Shown here piece by piece: positions 9,293-18,617 of a DNA stretch of 64,000 nt. Under the pieces are notes generated by a model. The model was not told where the DNA came from. It saw only the letters and a list, made by a program, of their open reading frames with translations, and made no database searches. How positions within the stretch are numbered: the first letter of the stretch is position 1; each line of letters begins with the position of its first letter. Source of the stretch: GCA-002733465 sp965230525 (GTDB lineage: Bacteria; Pseudomonadota; Gammaproteobacteria; Enterobacterales; Kangiellaceae); the NCBI GenBank assembly GCA_965230525.1, contig OZ246008.1:3534001-3598000 (forward strand), written 5' to 3'. The position numbers were made by a program, and so were the translations under genes.

Positions 9293-11197
9293 TTACTCGA
9301 CTTCTGGAATAAAAACAGCTTGTTCGTGAAGACGAGCTATTGATAAATCTGACTGAAGCAAGAAATGTTCTAGGGTCGATTTTCGTTTTTTAAGCACAGC
9401 CAAAATTTGTTGTTTTATATAATTCGCTTGAATATCAACATGGCCTCTAATTCTATCTCTTAAGTCAGATAACTTATTGGCACCTTCATCAATTTTGGCT
9501 TGATAACCGACAAAACGAGTTAATGCCATACTTCGAGCCGAAGCCAATTTGCTAGTCTGTTCTTTAGTCTGGTTTAACAGTTCGCTAAGCTCTTTGCTTT
9601 GCTTTTCCAAGTTCCAAATTTTTTCAGTTAGATTTTCCTGCAATTGCCATTGCAACACGCCGCGCGCTCGACGTGTCTTTTCAATTTGCTCTGGACTTAA
9701 CATATCCGCAGGAATCAATTCGATTCGTTTTTCCAAACGGGTAATTCGTTGATGGATTTCTAATTCTTCAGGTGTCGCAATTAAGTGTAGATTTTCGGCC
9801 TTTCTGAGCGCCTCAAGGTCTTGTAAAATATTTTGATACTCAGCCTCAAAAGTATCTAATTGATCTTTTCCAATATAGGCGTCTATTTGCGGTATCTTTT
9901 GGTCAAATCGAATTTGGTTGGTTGTTAACATTTCTGAAAACATTGGCAGCTGTTCTTCCCAATGATCTAACATTAAAGCCAGCCGACCAAGTTTCTGATA
10001 GTTTCTAAACCCTTCGTTAAAACTATTTTGAGCCAACAATTCATACAAGTAATAGTCATAAACGTCACCAAATAATTTGGAGTCTTGAATACTTCCATCA
10101 CCCGCCCCCAACTCCTTGGCACGAATCAGCTTCAATACTAAATTTTCTACCAAATTGCCTTCACTCACCTGCTGTTCAATTTGATCGATCAACTCAATTT
10201 GCTGTTGAAATTGTTCAGAGGCCGACAAGTAGTTTTCTAATGCTGGCTTCATGGCGTTTAATTTTTGATAAGCATAGGGGATGGCCAATAGCCCTTCCTG
10301 CACAGCAATATCCCGAATGTCTCGCGAACGAAGTTCAAGCCAATGACTTAACGCTTTGGTATAGTCTCCGTTTTCGACGTAGGTCCACCCCATTCCAAGC
10401 AACGCCTTATTGGTATAAGATGAGTCGAGTCGTACTCCGAGGAAATATTGCCTAGCAGTGAGATAGTCTTTGGCTTTCAAATAGTGAAAACCCAAAGCCA
10501 CTTTCGCTTTGTCTTGAAGGGTTCGCTGCACATCTGTCGGTTCATGTGTAGTATAAACTTTAGATAAGTAAGGTAACGCGTTATTCACATCCCCGGCGGT
10601 TAGCCACAGTATACCTAAATTATATCGACTATAGGCCAACAGCTCCGAATCTTCGCTTATTTGAGACAGCCAGTCTCTCGCCGCATTTAAATCATTTTGA
10701 TACAAAGAAATATTACTTAACATAATCAAGCTTTCGTCTTTAAGCCCGACTTCTAAAACTTGATAAACATTTTTTAGCCGTCTTTGTGCGTCTGCAAAAT
10801 CTCTTTGTTTATAATGCAATTTAGCCAGATAAAATTCTAATTTAGCGAGCAGCTCATTTTTAAGATCATCTTTGGTAAGTAAACGATTAAAGATATTCTG
10901 CGCTTTGCTAAGCATTCCCAAATTTAGATAGATTACGCCAGAAAGTAGTTCTGCACTGTTGGCATGATTGGGCAGGTAATTTTTCTTTTGTGCAATCAAA
11001 ATATGAGTGAGAGCAGAAATCTCATCACCACGATAGTAATCAAACAGAATTTCACCGTAAGCTAAGTCTTGCAGCTTAGCCGGCTTTTTAAGATCTTCGC
11101 GCTGCTCTTCATTAAGTTCTTCTGTGAACGCAAATGAAGGGAGCAATGCCCAAAGAATTAGTAATGAGAGCCGTGCAAGGCAATTCAGATGTTTCAC
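9293..11197 (-). CDS. periplasmic TPR-repeat and coiled-coil protein
   Basis: A 634-residue protein with a signal peptide (hydrophobic LSLLILWALLPSFAFT, cleavage near residue 25) and no lipobox. Residues about 50-330 are TPR-like (AKLHYKQRDFADAQRRLKNV, NALPYLSKVYTTHEP, DYLTARQYFLGVRLD). From about 430 to the end the sequence is rich in Glu/Gln/Leu/Lys heptads and is probably a long coiled coil. It starts 6 bp after the stop of the 230-residue protein gene, so the two are co-transcribed. It is probably the periplasmic bridge of the machine, but this is an inference from layout. Gene length and frame are unambiguous. Confidence 0.87.
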   Translation of the reverse strand: MKHLNCLARLSLLILWALLPSFAFTEELNEEQREDLKKPAKLQDLAYGEILFDYYRGDEISALTHILIAQKKNYLPNHANSAELLSGVIYLNLGMLSKAQNIFNRLLTKDDLKNELLAKLEFYLAKLHYKQRDFADAQRRLKNVYQVLEVGLKDESLIMLSNISLYQNDLNAARDWLSQISEDSELLAYSRYNLGILWLTAGDVNNALPYLSKVYTTHEPTDVQRTLQDKAKVALGFHYLKAKDYLTARQYFLGVRLDSSYTNKALLGMGWTYVENGDYTKALSHWLELRSRDIRDIAVQEGLLAIPYAYQKLNAMKPALENYLSASEQFQQQIELIDQIEQQVSEGNLVENLVLKLIRAKELGAGDGSIQDSKLFGDVYDYYLYELLAQNSFNEGFRNYQKLGRLALMLDHWEEQLPMFSEMLTTNQIRFDQKIPQIDAYIGKDQLDTFEAEYQNILQDLEALRKAENLHLIATPEELEIHQRITRLEKRIELIPADMLSPEQIEKTRRARGVLQWQLQENLTEKIWNLEKQSKELSELLNQTKEQTSKLASARSMALTRFVGYQAKIDEGANKLSDLRDRIRGHVDIQANYIKQQILAVLKKRKSTLEHFLLQSDLSIARLHEQAVFIPEVE

Positions 11198-11203
11198 CAG
11201 GCT

Positions 11204-11896
11204 TTACCACTCAACGACTGATAATTTGGGTTGTAATTTTCCAGTATCATCACGAAGTTTAATTTCTAACGCTTTGGCTTCTGTGCCTTTTTCAAATTTA
11301 AACGAAACGGCTTGTCGATATTCTCGATTCCGAGGACCCTGTCCGATTAAAATTGCTACTAGCTCGTGCTCTCCGGTACTGATGTTGTCTAGGTGTAATT
11401 TTTGTACCGCGCCGCGATGCAGTGCCTTGACATCTTTATTGGTATAAAGGTAATGGGAAACTTGTTTGTCGTCTATTTTGACTTTGATGTTATCAAGACT
11501 AAAAAATTGACCAATATCGACAGAAAAATAGACCGCTAACTGCGTCGATGCCGGAAACAAAAGATCTTCTTCTAGGATGAACAAATCTCGATTAACCGCT
11601 AAAACTTCACTTTTTAGATCTTCTAACTTTTCCGCCGTGGTCCGCTTATCGTCTACTTTTGGCTCTGCCGCAGCAGCCTGCGTCTCAGAGGTCTCCTCAG
11701 GTTGCTCTGTTTCTCCGTCTTCATTTATTTTGAGATCAAATATCTTAACCGGTGCTGACTCAGCCTGCTGTTCGGGCTGCGCCTGCTCGGCCAAAATAAA
11801 TGTCGAATGAAAGGCCATCATAGCGAGTGCTATAAAATTGACGGACCAGCGTTTAATTAATTCTGACGATAGGCTAATTTTAGAGGTTTTTAACAT
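11204..11896 (-). CDS. exported protein of unknown function, first gene of the TPR/TolQ cluster
   Basis: A 230-residue protein. An N-terminal hydrophobic segment at about 18-36 is a signal peptide or anchor, followed by a Gln/Glu-rich linker to about residue 85. The second half (VYFSVDIGQFFSLDNIKVKIDDKQV and later TGEHELVAILIGQGP) reads like a beta-sandwich, with the strand pattern of periplasmic carbohydrate-binding-like or Ig-like domains. I do not recognise a named family. It is the first gene of the leftward envelope operon and is followed 6 bp later by the TPR/coiled-coil gene. Upstream are 257 bp without a gene, where the promoter should lie; a short direct repeat (gcgctaat twice) is at 11937-11952. 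Confidence 0.75.
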   Translation of the reverse strand: MLKTSKISLSSELIKRWSVNFIALAMMAFHSTFILAEQAQPEQQAESAPVKIFDLKINEDGETEQPEETSETQAAAAEPKVDDKRTTAEKLEDLKSEVLAVNRDLFILEEDLLFPASTQLAVYFSVDIGQFFSLDNIKVKIDDKQVSHYLYTNKDVKALHRGAVQKLHLDNISTGEHELVAILIGQGPRNREYRQAVSFKFEKGTEAKALEIKLRDDTGKLQPKLSVVEW

Positions 11897-12153
11897 TTGT
11901 AACTTCTATTCATTTTGGTTGAATGATTGTCTTAATGCGCTAATGCGCTAATGACGACTTGCTAAATCTAAGGACTAATCCAAAGGCACATACTAAGTAA
12001 TAGCTCAAAACTGCCCGCTTGACTGATAATTCCGAGTGTTTTTTGTGAATTCAAGACATATTTATCAGTAATTTGCAGTCGAACAAATCAATACTAGCCC
12101 AAGATTCATAGTATAAACCTAGACTAGTGCACAAATTATTCACTTTGAGATGA

Positions 12154-12645
12154 TTATTTTTCTAGTGTTATCAGTAACTTGGTAATTGATTCATAGGATT
12201 GTTCACCTTTTAATTTGGCCACGACTTCACCATCGGGATTAATCAAGTAATTTCCAGGTAAACTATTCGGAAGCGAAAAAGGTAAAATGGGAACCGGCTC
12301 AGTGGCCATTATCGGATAAAGAATACTCCATTTGTTGACTATTGCATTAATTTGCTGATGAGAAAGCGGGTCGTAACTAACGCCAATCAGCTCTAAGTTC
12401 AATTGGTCTCGCGCTTGATATAACTTATTTAACTCGGGAATTTCCTTTAAACACGGTGCACACCACTCTGCCCAAAAATTAATAAGCAACCATTTACCAC
12501 GATAATCGGACAATTTTTGTCCATTTTGATGTTTTTTCGTCTGATCTTGCTCTAAAAGGTAGAAATCTGACGTATCTTGACAGGCGGCAAGAAATATCGC
12601 GGCAAAAACGATTATTGAACATTTTAAAGTGGTTATTCGGTGCAT
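12154..12645 (-). CDS. TlpA/ResA-family thioredoxin lipoprotein
   Basis: A 163-residue protein with a lipobox (FLAAC, Cys at 22) and a thioredoxin fold carrying the active site WCAPC at 61-65 within INFWAEWCAPCLKEIPEL. This is the TlpA/ResA/DsbE-type pattern, so it is a membrane-tethered periplasmic thiol oxidoreductase, probably a reductant for a specific partner. A cis-Pro region (EPVPILPFSLPNS) is present. No cytochrome c maturation gene is nearby. It is separated from the TPR cluster by 257 bp and is probably an independent unit. Confidence 0.88.
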   Translation of the reverse strand: MHRITTLKCSIIVFAAIFLAACQDTSDFYLLEQDQTKKHQNGQKLSDYRGKWLLINFWAEWCAPCLKEIPELNKLYQARDQLNLELIGVSYDPLSHQQINAIVNKWSILYPIMATEPVPILPFSLPNSLPGNYLINPDGEVVAKLKGEQSYESITKLLITLEK

Positions 12646-12915
12646 AGCGGATTAATTCTTTGAATATGGTTTAATTCGGTCTTATGTCATTGTAATTTCT
12701 TGACTATAATAAATATAGAGGTGGCTGGGTGTTTGACTAAGTTTAGCGCTGAAAAACCATTTAATTAGCATCTATTTACACTTATTCGAGCGGGAAACAT
12801 GGTGTTGAAGACGCGCATCCGGTTATACTAGCTAATTCAACAGCTTAAAAAATTACTCAAGCCTAAGTTTAAATAATTTATCTACGGAATGAAGTTAAAA
12901 GAGTCCGAATAGAAC

Positions 12916-14661
12916 ATGGATAGCATTAAGTTAACAATCCCCTCCCAACAAGAGGGTCAACATATTTTGGTGGAAACGGATCCCACCAAGCTGCTGGAGT
13001 GGTTAAGATCGCTCCCGCTCGCCGATATGTCCAAAACTCTGCCTGAAATCACGCGAGCTATTTCGAGCCTTAACCGTACCGAAATACCCTACAAATTGCG
13101 CGCCGAGCTTGTAGCCTCCTTTGACGAAGTCTACACACTTATCCATGATTATTTTAGGCCAAGAGTGAACCGCTTAGCGGTCAAAAAACCGGATCATCAA
13201 AGTAATTTAGAGAAACTTCAAACGCTAACCCGTGAGATGGCCTTTGCCCATAAAATCATCGTCAATGATTCGCAAAGCAAACGTCAACTTTGGGGTAAAA
13301 ACAAGACCAAAGCGAGGGCATCAAGCTACGCAATCTTTTATTTGGGTTTAATGCTCCTTGAACAATATGAAGTCTATGCACCAATTCCTATCTATCTGTG
13401 GCGAGAGATTAACTCCCTCTATGCTTACGCTGGTAAAGATGATTTAGCTCATTTAGAGCTCAACACCAGCAATAGCTACTGTTTGCCAACGGTAGAACAA
13501 AACTACATCAGAAACTGCCTATTGGCACTAGCAGACCCTTATCATCTCGATAAAGGAGAGCATTGGTATCTGTTCCATTACCTACACCACTGGGTGCACC
13601 TTGCGCGAATTTCTGAAAATCCAGATGACTTTCGAAATGATGCATGTTTCATAATTGATATTACCAGCGAGAACAAACCCAATTTTGTGACCAGTGAGCT
13701 AGATGACCCTGAAGATCCCAAAATCAGGCTACTGCTCACTAACGAATTGCTTCGTCAAATCCAGTTTGACATGGAAACCTTAGAAGATAAGCGCCTGCTT
13801 TCGGATCGCTCATTTCATAAATCGATTAAACATACCACGGCAAAATACTTGTGGGAACATGTCAGTAAGCATTGGAAAGAACGCATTGAGCGCTCCTCTC
13901 GTCGCTATCCGATCGTGTCAAAAATTGATGTAGTGTGGGGGTTGCCGGACATCATTCGAATTTTAGGCAAAACCTCGCAAGACAAAAACAAGCTGCTTTC
14001 TTCAACGGAGCTTGTCAGCATGAGTCAAATAAAATCGATTGATCACCTTAGTTGGGATGCAATTAATGTCAGTAGCGGTGGTATTGGTCTGCGTAGTACT
14101 AAATATATGCTGCCACATGTCGATCTTGGCAACATTGCTTTGTTGCGAGAATATATGGATGGTAAGCCAGCTCCTCATTGGCGTCTGGCTATTTGCCGAT
14201 GGTACACAGGTGATAAAACCAATGGAACTACCCTCGGCTTGGAATACATTGATGGACGCTATTCACCTGTCCGATTAATTTTGCATCAAGGCAAAAACGA
14301 ACGAGGTGGGCAACCCGGATTAGTCGTTTCGTCTAATCAAAAAAATGGTAGTGATGCGCCAACGGTTATTACTAACGAAGGCTCCTACAAAGATGGTCGC
14401 GTGTATGCCATGTTGGGGTTAGATGAGCCGGTAGAGATTCGCCCGCGAATGCAAGTTGAAAGCACCGCGTGTATCGATCGTTTCTACTATCAAACGTTTG
14501 AACTCCGAGATGAGTTAGCCGAAGAAGTTTTAGATGAATCGCCCGATGTTATTCCTTGGACCGCGGTTCCACACGAACGCGGCAATATTGACGATAGCTT
14601 TGATGAAGATGAGGACGAAACTCACTCATTGGATGACGTCAGGTTGCCTGGCGACCACTAG
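12916..14661 (+). CDS. PilZ-domain protein, probable cyclic-di-GMP receptor
   Basis: A 581-residue cytoplasmic protein. The first 300 residues are helical and lack recognisable catalytic motifs; they resemble a conserved N-terminal region in gammaproteobacterial PilZ proteins. A PilZ signature is then visible: an arginine box (RSSRRYPI, about 326-333) followed by the N-x-S-x-x-G motif as NVSSGGIGL at about 384-392. Together these would bind cyclic di-GMP. The two halves of the signature are farther apart than usual (about 50 residues), so there is an insertion. The C-terminus is strongly acidic (DDSFDEDEDETH). It is a monocistronic rightward gene converging on yihY. Adjacency to the envelope machine is suggestive only. 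Confidence 0.72.
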   Translation: MDSIKLTIPSQQEGQHILVETDPTKLLEWLRSLPLADMSKTLPEITRAISSLNRTEIPYKLRAELVASFDEVYTLIHDYFRPRVNRLAVKKPDHQSNLEKLQTLTREMAFAHKIIVNDSQSKRQLWGKNKTKARASSYAIFYLGLMLLEQYEVYAPIPIYLWREINSLYAYAGKDDLAHLELNTSNSYCLPTVEQNYIRNCLLALADPYHLDKGEHWYLFHYLHHWVHLARISENPDDFRNDACFIIDITSENKPNFVTSELDDPEDPKIRLLLTNELLRQIQFDMETLEDKRLLSDRSFHKSIKHTTAKYLWEHVSKHWKERIERSSRRYPIVSKIDVVWGLPDIIRILGKTSQDKNKLLSSTELVSMSQIKSIDHLSWDAINVSSGGIGLRSTKYMLPHVDLGNIALLREYMDGKPAPHWRLAICRWYTGDKTNGTTLGLEYIDGRYSPVRLILHQGKNERGGQPGLVVSSNQKNGSDAPTVITNEGSYKDGRVYAMLGLDEPVEIRPRMQVESTACIDRFYYQTFELRDELAEEVLDESPDVIPWTAVPHERGNIDDSFDEDEDETHSLDDVRLPGDH

Positions 14662-14668
14662 CACTAAC

Positions 14669-15856
14669 TTAGAGCAATTTTTGCGTCAACAACTCATCTA
14701 ATTGCTCTGAAAGCTGCAAAATTTTCTGTTTATATTGCTCCGGCAGCTTACTTGCTTTGACCGTCGCAGGACTCGGCAGTTTGTTTCCCGCCACTTGGTA
14801 TATCGTTCCAAAATCAATGTCTTCTCGACCCACTTTTAAGCAATAGTCTTGATCTTGAAGCTTGGCAACCATTCTTGCGTCGATCAATTTTTCTAACGCC
14901 ACCACGTTAGCTTCCCGCGAGCCAGAAATTTTATTCTTAAACAAAAACTCCTCAGTAAGGGAGTTCCCCTGCTGCTGTTTTTCGATTAACAACAACAAAA
15001 TATGGACCAGCTGAATGAAGGGATGGTTTATTTTTCGACGCAAATTAGATTCAAAAGAAAACAAACCATGACAAACCTCGGCACCAAACAAAATGATTGA
15101 CCAACTTAGGTAAATCCATATTAGAAACAGAGGAATGGTGGCTAATGCACCAAAAATTACCTGATAGGTCGAAAAATATTCGACAAATATGCCGAACCCA
15201 GATTTCGCGATTTCGAATAATATAGCAGTCACCAGCGCAGCAAAACCGGCATGCTTAAGCGCAATTTTCCGATTAGGAATGATAAAGAACATCAGCGCAA
15301 ACGCCAGTATCTCCATTGCCATTGGCAACCACAAACGCATCCAAAGCGTATCTTGGGCAATCACCTCAGAAAACAACGGCAACGACTTAAGATAGGAAGT
15401 GAGCAAAAGGCTACTGCCCAGAAAGATAGGACCAAGGGTCAAAACAGCCCAATAGACTAAAAATGTTCGCAGAAATGACTGCTGGCTTCTAATTTGCCAG
15501 ATATTATTAAAGCTGTTGTCGATGGTTTTCATCATCAGTAATGCCGTGACCAAAAGCATGAAAAAGCCAACACCGCTCATTCCCTTGGCCTTGCCAACAA
15601 ACTCAGTTAAATAATTTTGTACGGACTCACCGGTTGCTGGAACAAAATATTCGAACATTAATTGCTGTAATTGACCAGCTAGATTTTGAAAATTAGGGAT
15701 CAATGCTAACAATGAAAAGACCACTGTTGTCAGTGGCACAAGTGCGAGCAGGCTAGTGACGGTTAACTCAGCCGCAACCGAAGAACACTTATCGTGCTTA
15801 AAACGATTAAAAACGAACTCAACAAACTCTTTCCAATAAATCAGGTGTTGCTTCAT
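14669..15856 (-). CDS. yihY: YihY/BrkB-family inner-membrane protein
   Basis: A 395-residue protein with the YihY/UPF0761 plan: N-terminal WKEFVEFVFNRFKHDKCSSVAAELTVTSLLALVPL leading into about six membrane helices within residues 30-260, then a soluble C-terminal domain of about 130 residues. The conserved ALVPL and IWIYLSWSIILFGAEV segments are family hallmarks. The family was once called ribonuclease BN, an assignment that was withdrawn; its function is unknown. The gene ends 7 bp from the stop of the PilZ gene on the opposite strand and shares no promoter with it. Confidence 0.9.
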   Translation of the reverse strand: MKQHLIYWKEFVEFVFNRFKHDKCSSVAAELTVTSLLALVPLTTVVFSLLALIPNFQNLAGQLQQLMFEYFVPATGESVQNYLTEFVGKAKGMSGVGFFMLLVTALLMMKTIDNSFNNIWQIRSQQSFLRTFLVYWAVLTLGPIFLGSSLLLTSYLKSLPLFSEVIAQDTLWMRLWLPMAMEILAFALMFFIIPNRKIALKHAGFAALVTAILFEIAKSGFGIFVEYFSTYQVIFGALATIPLFLIWIYLSWSIILFGAEVCHGLFSFESNLRRKINHPFIQLVHILLLLIEKQQQGNSLTEEFLFKNKISGSREANVVALEKLIDARMVAKLQDQDYCLKVGREDIDFGTIYQVAGNKLPSPATVKASKLPEQYKQKILQLSEQLDELLTQKLL

Positions 15857-15964
15857 GGTGAAATAGCCTCAAGGCTAGGTTAAAATAGCGCATCGACGAA
15901 ATAATGATGATTTTGTATCAGTTATAGTACAAAAACAATTCAATTAATCAACTCACAGGAACCC

Positions 15965-16318
15965 ATGATGGCAAAGTTTAAAATTCTTCATAATCCACGT
16001 TGCAGCAAATCACGCCAAACACTTGCCTTGCTAGAGGAAAACAACTTAGATTTTGAAGTGGTGGAGTATTTAAAAACACCGCCGACGCAAAAAGAGCTTA
16101 AATTAATTCTAAAATTACTGGGTTCTGAGCCGAAAGACATTATGCGTAAAGGTGAGGCGGAATACAAAGAATCGGGGTTAAATGACGACTCGTTAACTCA
16201 ATCCGAACAAATAAAACGCATGGTTGCCTACCCAAAGGTGATTGAGCGTCCGATCGTTTATAGTCAAGATAAAGCTGTTATCGGGCGACCTCCCGAAAAT
16301 GTACTCGAATTAGTATAA
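15965..16318 (+). CDS. arsC: ArsC/Spx-like arsenate reductase (glutaredoxin type)
   Basis: A 117-residue protein of the ArsC family. The catalytic Cys is at 13 in HNPRCSKSRQTL, and the family arginine region is present as VIERPIVYS, followed by AVIGRPPENVLEL. Glutaredoxin-coupled reductases of this type convert arsenate to arsenite, though many chromosomal members have unproven substrates. Two consecutive ATGs are possible starts, with AGGA 4 or 7 nt upstream; the second may be the real one. It is followed 4 bp later by the WrbA-like gene and then a DUF2069 gene, the same order as in other gammaproteobacteria as I recall. No ars operon partners are nearby. Confidence 0.9.
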   Translation: MMAKFKILHNPRCSKSRQTLALLEENNLDFEVVEYLKTPPTQKELKLILKLLGSEPKDIMRKGEAEYKESGLNDDSLTQSEQIKRMVAYPKVIERPIVYSQDKAVIGRPPENVLELV

Positions 16319-16322
16319 AACC

Positions 16323-16913
16323 ATGAACCATATTTTGGTGCTGTACTATTCAGCGGGCGGAAAAACCAGAACATTAGCTCAGCAAATTGCACGAGGCATC
16401 GAATCACAAGGAATCGAGGCATTAGTTCGAACCGTGCCAAAGGTATCGAGTCAAGTCGAGCAAGTTGCTCCTTCAATTCCTGATGATGGTGACTGTTATG
16501 TCACTCTGGAGGAGCTGCAAACCTGTATTGGATTAGCGGTTGGCAGCCCCACTCGCTTTGGCAATATGGCTGCTCCACTAAAATACTTCATCGACCAAAC
16601 CAGCAATATTTGGATGAACGGACAATTAGCTGATAAACCCGTGAGCTTCTTTACCTCATCGAGCAGCTTGCATGGTGGACAAGAATCAACTTTACTGACC
16701 ATGATGATTCCATTTCTTCATCATGGCATGCTGATTAGCGGTACGCCATACAGTCAAACAGAACTGCTTAGAACTGATTCGGGTGGAACACCTTATGGGG
16801 TATCACATTGGGATGGAGAACAAAACGATCGAAACTTAAGTGAATCAGAAAAAAAGCTCGCCATTGCACAAGGTCAGCGTCTTGCTCAACTCGCCAGCAA
16901 ATTAAAAAAATAA
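16323..16913 (+). CDS. NAD(P)H:quinone oxidoreductase, WrbA/flavodoxin-like
   Basis: A 196-residue flavodoxin-fold protein. The FMN phosphate loop is visible at 8-15 (YYSAGGKT), with the typical GSPTRFGNMAAPLKYFIDQT at about 74-93 and the HGGQESTL stretch that follows in WrbA proteins. It would be a cytoplasmic two-electron quinone reductase that limits redox cycling. It starts 4 bp after the arsC stop, so co-transcription is likely, and is followed 25 bp later by the DUF2069 gene. Naming it wrbA is plausible, but the family has several close subgroups. Confidence 0.88.
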   Translation: MNHILVLYYSAGGKTRTLAQQIARGIESQGIEALVRTVPKVSSQVEQVAPSIPDDGDCYVTLEELQTCIGLAVGSPTRFGNMAAPLKYFIDQTSNIWMNGQLADKPVSFFTSSSSLHGGQESTLLTMMIPFLHHGMLISGTPYSQTELLRTDSGGTPYGVSHWDGEQNDRNLSESEKKLAIAQGQRLAQLASKLKK

Positions 16914-16938
16914 TCATCTAAGGATTTAGACCCTATTT

Positions 16939-17427
16939 ATGTCATCTGAAAACCACGTTGCGACTGATAAAACAGAACATTCGGATTCTGCTCAGCAAGA
17001 GCCAAATAAGTCGAGTGATAAGCTGAACACAAGCCACACCATTCCCGCACCAACCACAAAAATGTTATTAGCTCATCGACTGACCCTCGTGGGTTATTGG
17101 GGCTTGGTATTATTAATTCCGGTTTGGAATTTGTGGTGGTATCCGTCTGAAATATTTTCCAATAAAGTGGTTACACTTTTTTGGCTGATTCCTCTTGTCT
17201 TTCCGATGTTCGGTTTGCTCAAGGGAAAAGCTTATACCCATGCGTGGTCAGGCTTTATAGCAGTGATTTATTTTTGTCATGGGTTTGCATCTTTAGTCAC
17301 CTCAGAGAACGAATACATTCCTATCGCTTTAGAGATTATCTTCTCTAGTTTATTTTTATTTGGCGGAATGTATTTTGCTCGATGGCGCGGTGTCCAGCTA
17401 GGACTGCAACTTCCAAAGAAAAAATAA
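16939..17427 (+). CDS. DUF2069 inner-membrane protein
   Basis: A 162-residue protein with a hydrophilic N-terminal 45 residues and four predicted membrane helices (about 52-70, 80-97, 105-122, 130-146). The sequence LTLVGYWGLVLLIPVWNLWW and the arc-like pattern PLVFPMFGLLKGKAYTHAW match DUF2069, a family often placed directly after wrbA in gammaproteobacteria. Function is unknown. It converges on aroC with 35 bp between stop codons. Confidence 0.85.
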   Translation: MSSENHVATDKTEHSDSAQQEPNKSSDKLNTSHTIPAPTTKMLLAHRLTLVGYWGLVLLIPVWNLWWYPSEIFSNKVVTLFWLIPLVFPMFGLLKGKAYTHAWSGFIAVIYFCHGFASLVTSENEYIPIALEIIFSSLFLFGGMYFARWRGVQLGLQLPKKK

Positions 17428-17462
17428 CAGCAGCCACCCCCAAATAGCGGGCTGAAGTAAAT

Positions 17463-18545
17463 TTATTGATAGGCTTTAAAACGCAACCAATGATCGCATA
17501 ACACCAATGCGGCCATGGCATCAACAATCGGTGCAGCTCGAGGCAATACACAAGGATCATGGCGCCCTCTGCCATGATATTCGATAGTCTCACCATCGAC
17601 GGTGACTGTGGTTTGCTTTTGCATAATAGTTGCAACCGGTTTAAACGCCACCCTAAAATCAATATCCATACCATTGGAAATCCCGCCTTGAATTCCACCC
17701 GAATAATTGGTTTTAGTTTTGATTTTTCCATCTGATTTATCTTTGTAAAAGATGTCGTTGTGCTCACTGCCTTTCATCAGCGTTCCATCAAAACCAGAAC
17801 CAAACTCAACCCCTTTGCTGGCATTAATTGAAAGCATTGCCTTGGCCAAATCAGCTTCTAACTTGTCAAATAATGGCTCGCCTAATCCAACTGGTACGTT
17901 TCTCACCAAACAGCGAATCACACCACCAATGGTATCGCCGTCTTTTCGCGCAGCGAGTATGGCTTGCTCCATCTTTTCAGCGGCGACTGGATCGGGACAA
18001 CGCACTAAACTACTTTCAATCTGTTCTGACGATACCTTTGTTAGGTTGGTAGTTGATTTAATATCCGCCACCGACTCAACCCACGAAAGTACCTCAACAT
18101 TGTGCTGACCCAAAATTTTTAACGCGATGGCTCCGGCTGCAACATTTGCCGCGGTAGTGCGCGCTGAACTGCGCCCTCCACCGGAAGGATCTCTAAATTG
18201 ATATTTTTGCTGATAAGTAAAATCGGCGTGACTCGGACGATATAATTTGGCAAATTCTTGATAATCTTTGGAACGACTATTTTGATTTTTAATCATCAAA
18301 CTAATTGCTGTTCCTGTTGTTTTACCTTGAAACACCCCCGACAAAATTTCAACTTGGTCAGCCTCATTACGCTGAGTAACGAGATTACTCTGCCCTGGTT
18401 TACGTCGGTCAAGGTAGATTTGAATATCTTGCTCTGAAAGCGACAAACCCGCAGGGCATCCTTCTACCACACAACCAACGGCCGGGCCATGGGACTCTCC
18501 CCAATTGGTCACTTTAAATAATTTTCCAATACTGTCACCAGACAT
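17463..18545 (-). CDS. aroC: chorismate synthase
   Basis: The enzyme makes chorismate from EPSP with reduced FMN, the last step of the shikimate pathway. The 360-residue length is normal. Signatures are present: GESHGPAVG near 17-25, the arginine-rich FRDPSGGGRSSARTT region, and RGRHDPCVLPRA near the C-terminus. The start MSGDSIG matches family starts. It is the third of three leftward aromatic genes (aroA, tyrA, aroC), separated from tyrA by 72 bp, so they could be one transcript. Confidence 0.97.
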   Translation of the reverse strand: MSGDSIGKLFKVTNWGESHGPAVGCVVEGCPAGLSLSEQDIQIYLDRRKPGQSNLVTQRNEADQVEILSGVFQGKTTGTAISLMIKNQNSRSKDYQEFAKLYRPSHADFTYQQKYQFRDPSGGGRSSARTTAANVAAGAIALKILGQHNVEVLSWVESVADIKSTTNLTKVSSEQIESSLVRCPDPVAAEKMEQAILAARKDGDTIGGVIRCLVRNVPVGLGEPLFDKLEADLAKAMLSINASKGVEFGSGFDGTLMKGSEHNDIFYKDKSDGKIKTKTNYSGGIQGGISNGMDIDFRVAFKPVATIMQKQTTVTVDGETIEYHGRGRHDPCVLPRAAPIVDAMAALVLCDHWLRFKAYQ

Positions 18546-18617
18546 TTTCGACTCTCTATTGTTCGACCAACAGGTCTTATTCTATTTGTTTAATCTCTTT
18601 ATTTGCTCTTGCAGAGA

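Noticed and set aside
14039..14278. 79-codon frame inside the PilZ gene
   Set aside because: Out-of-frame shadow of a long well-supported gene.
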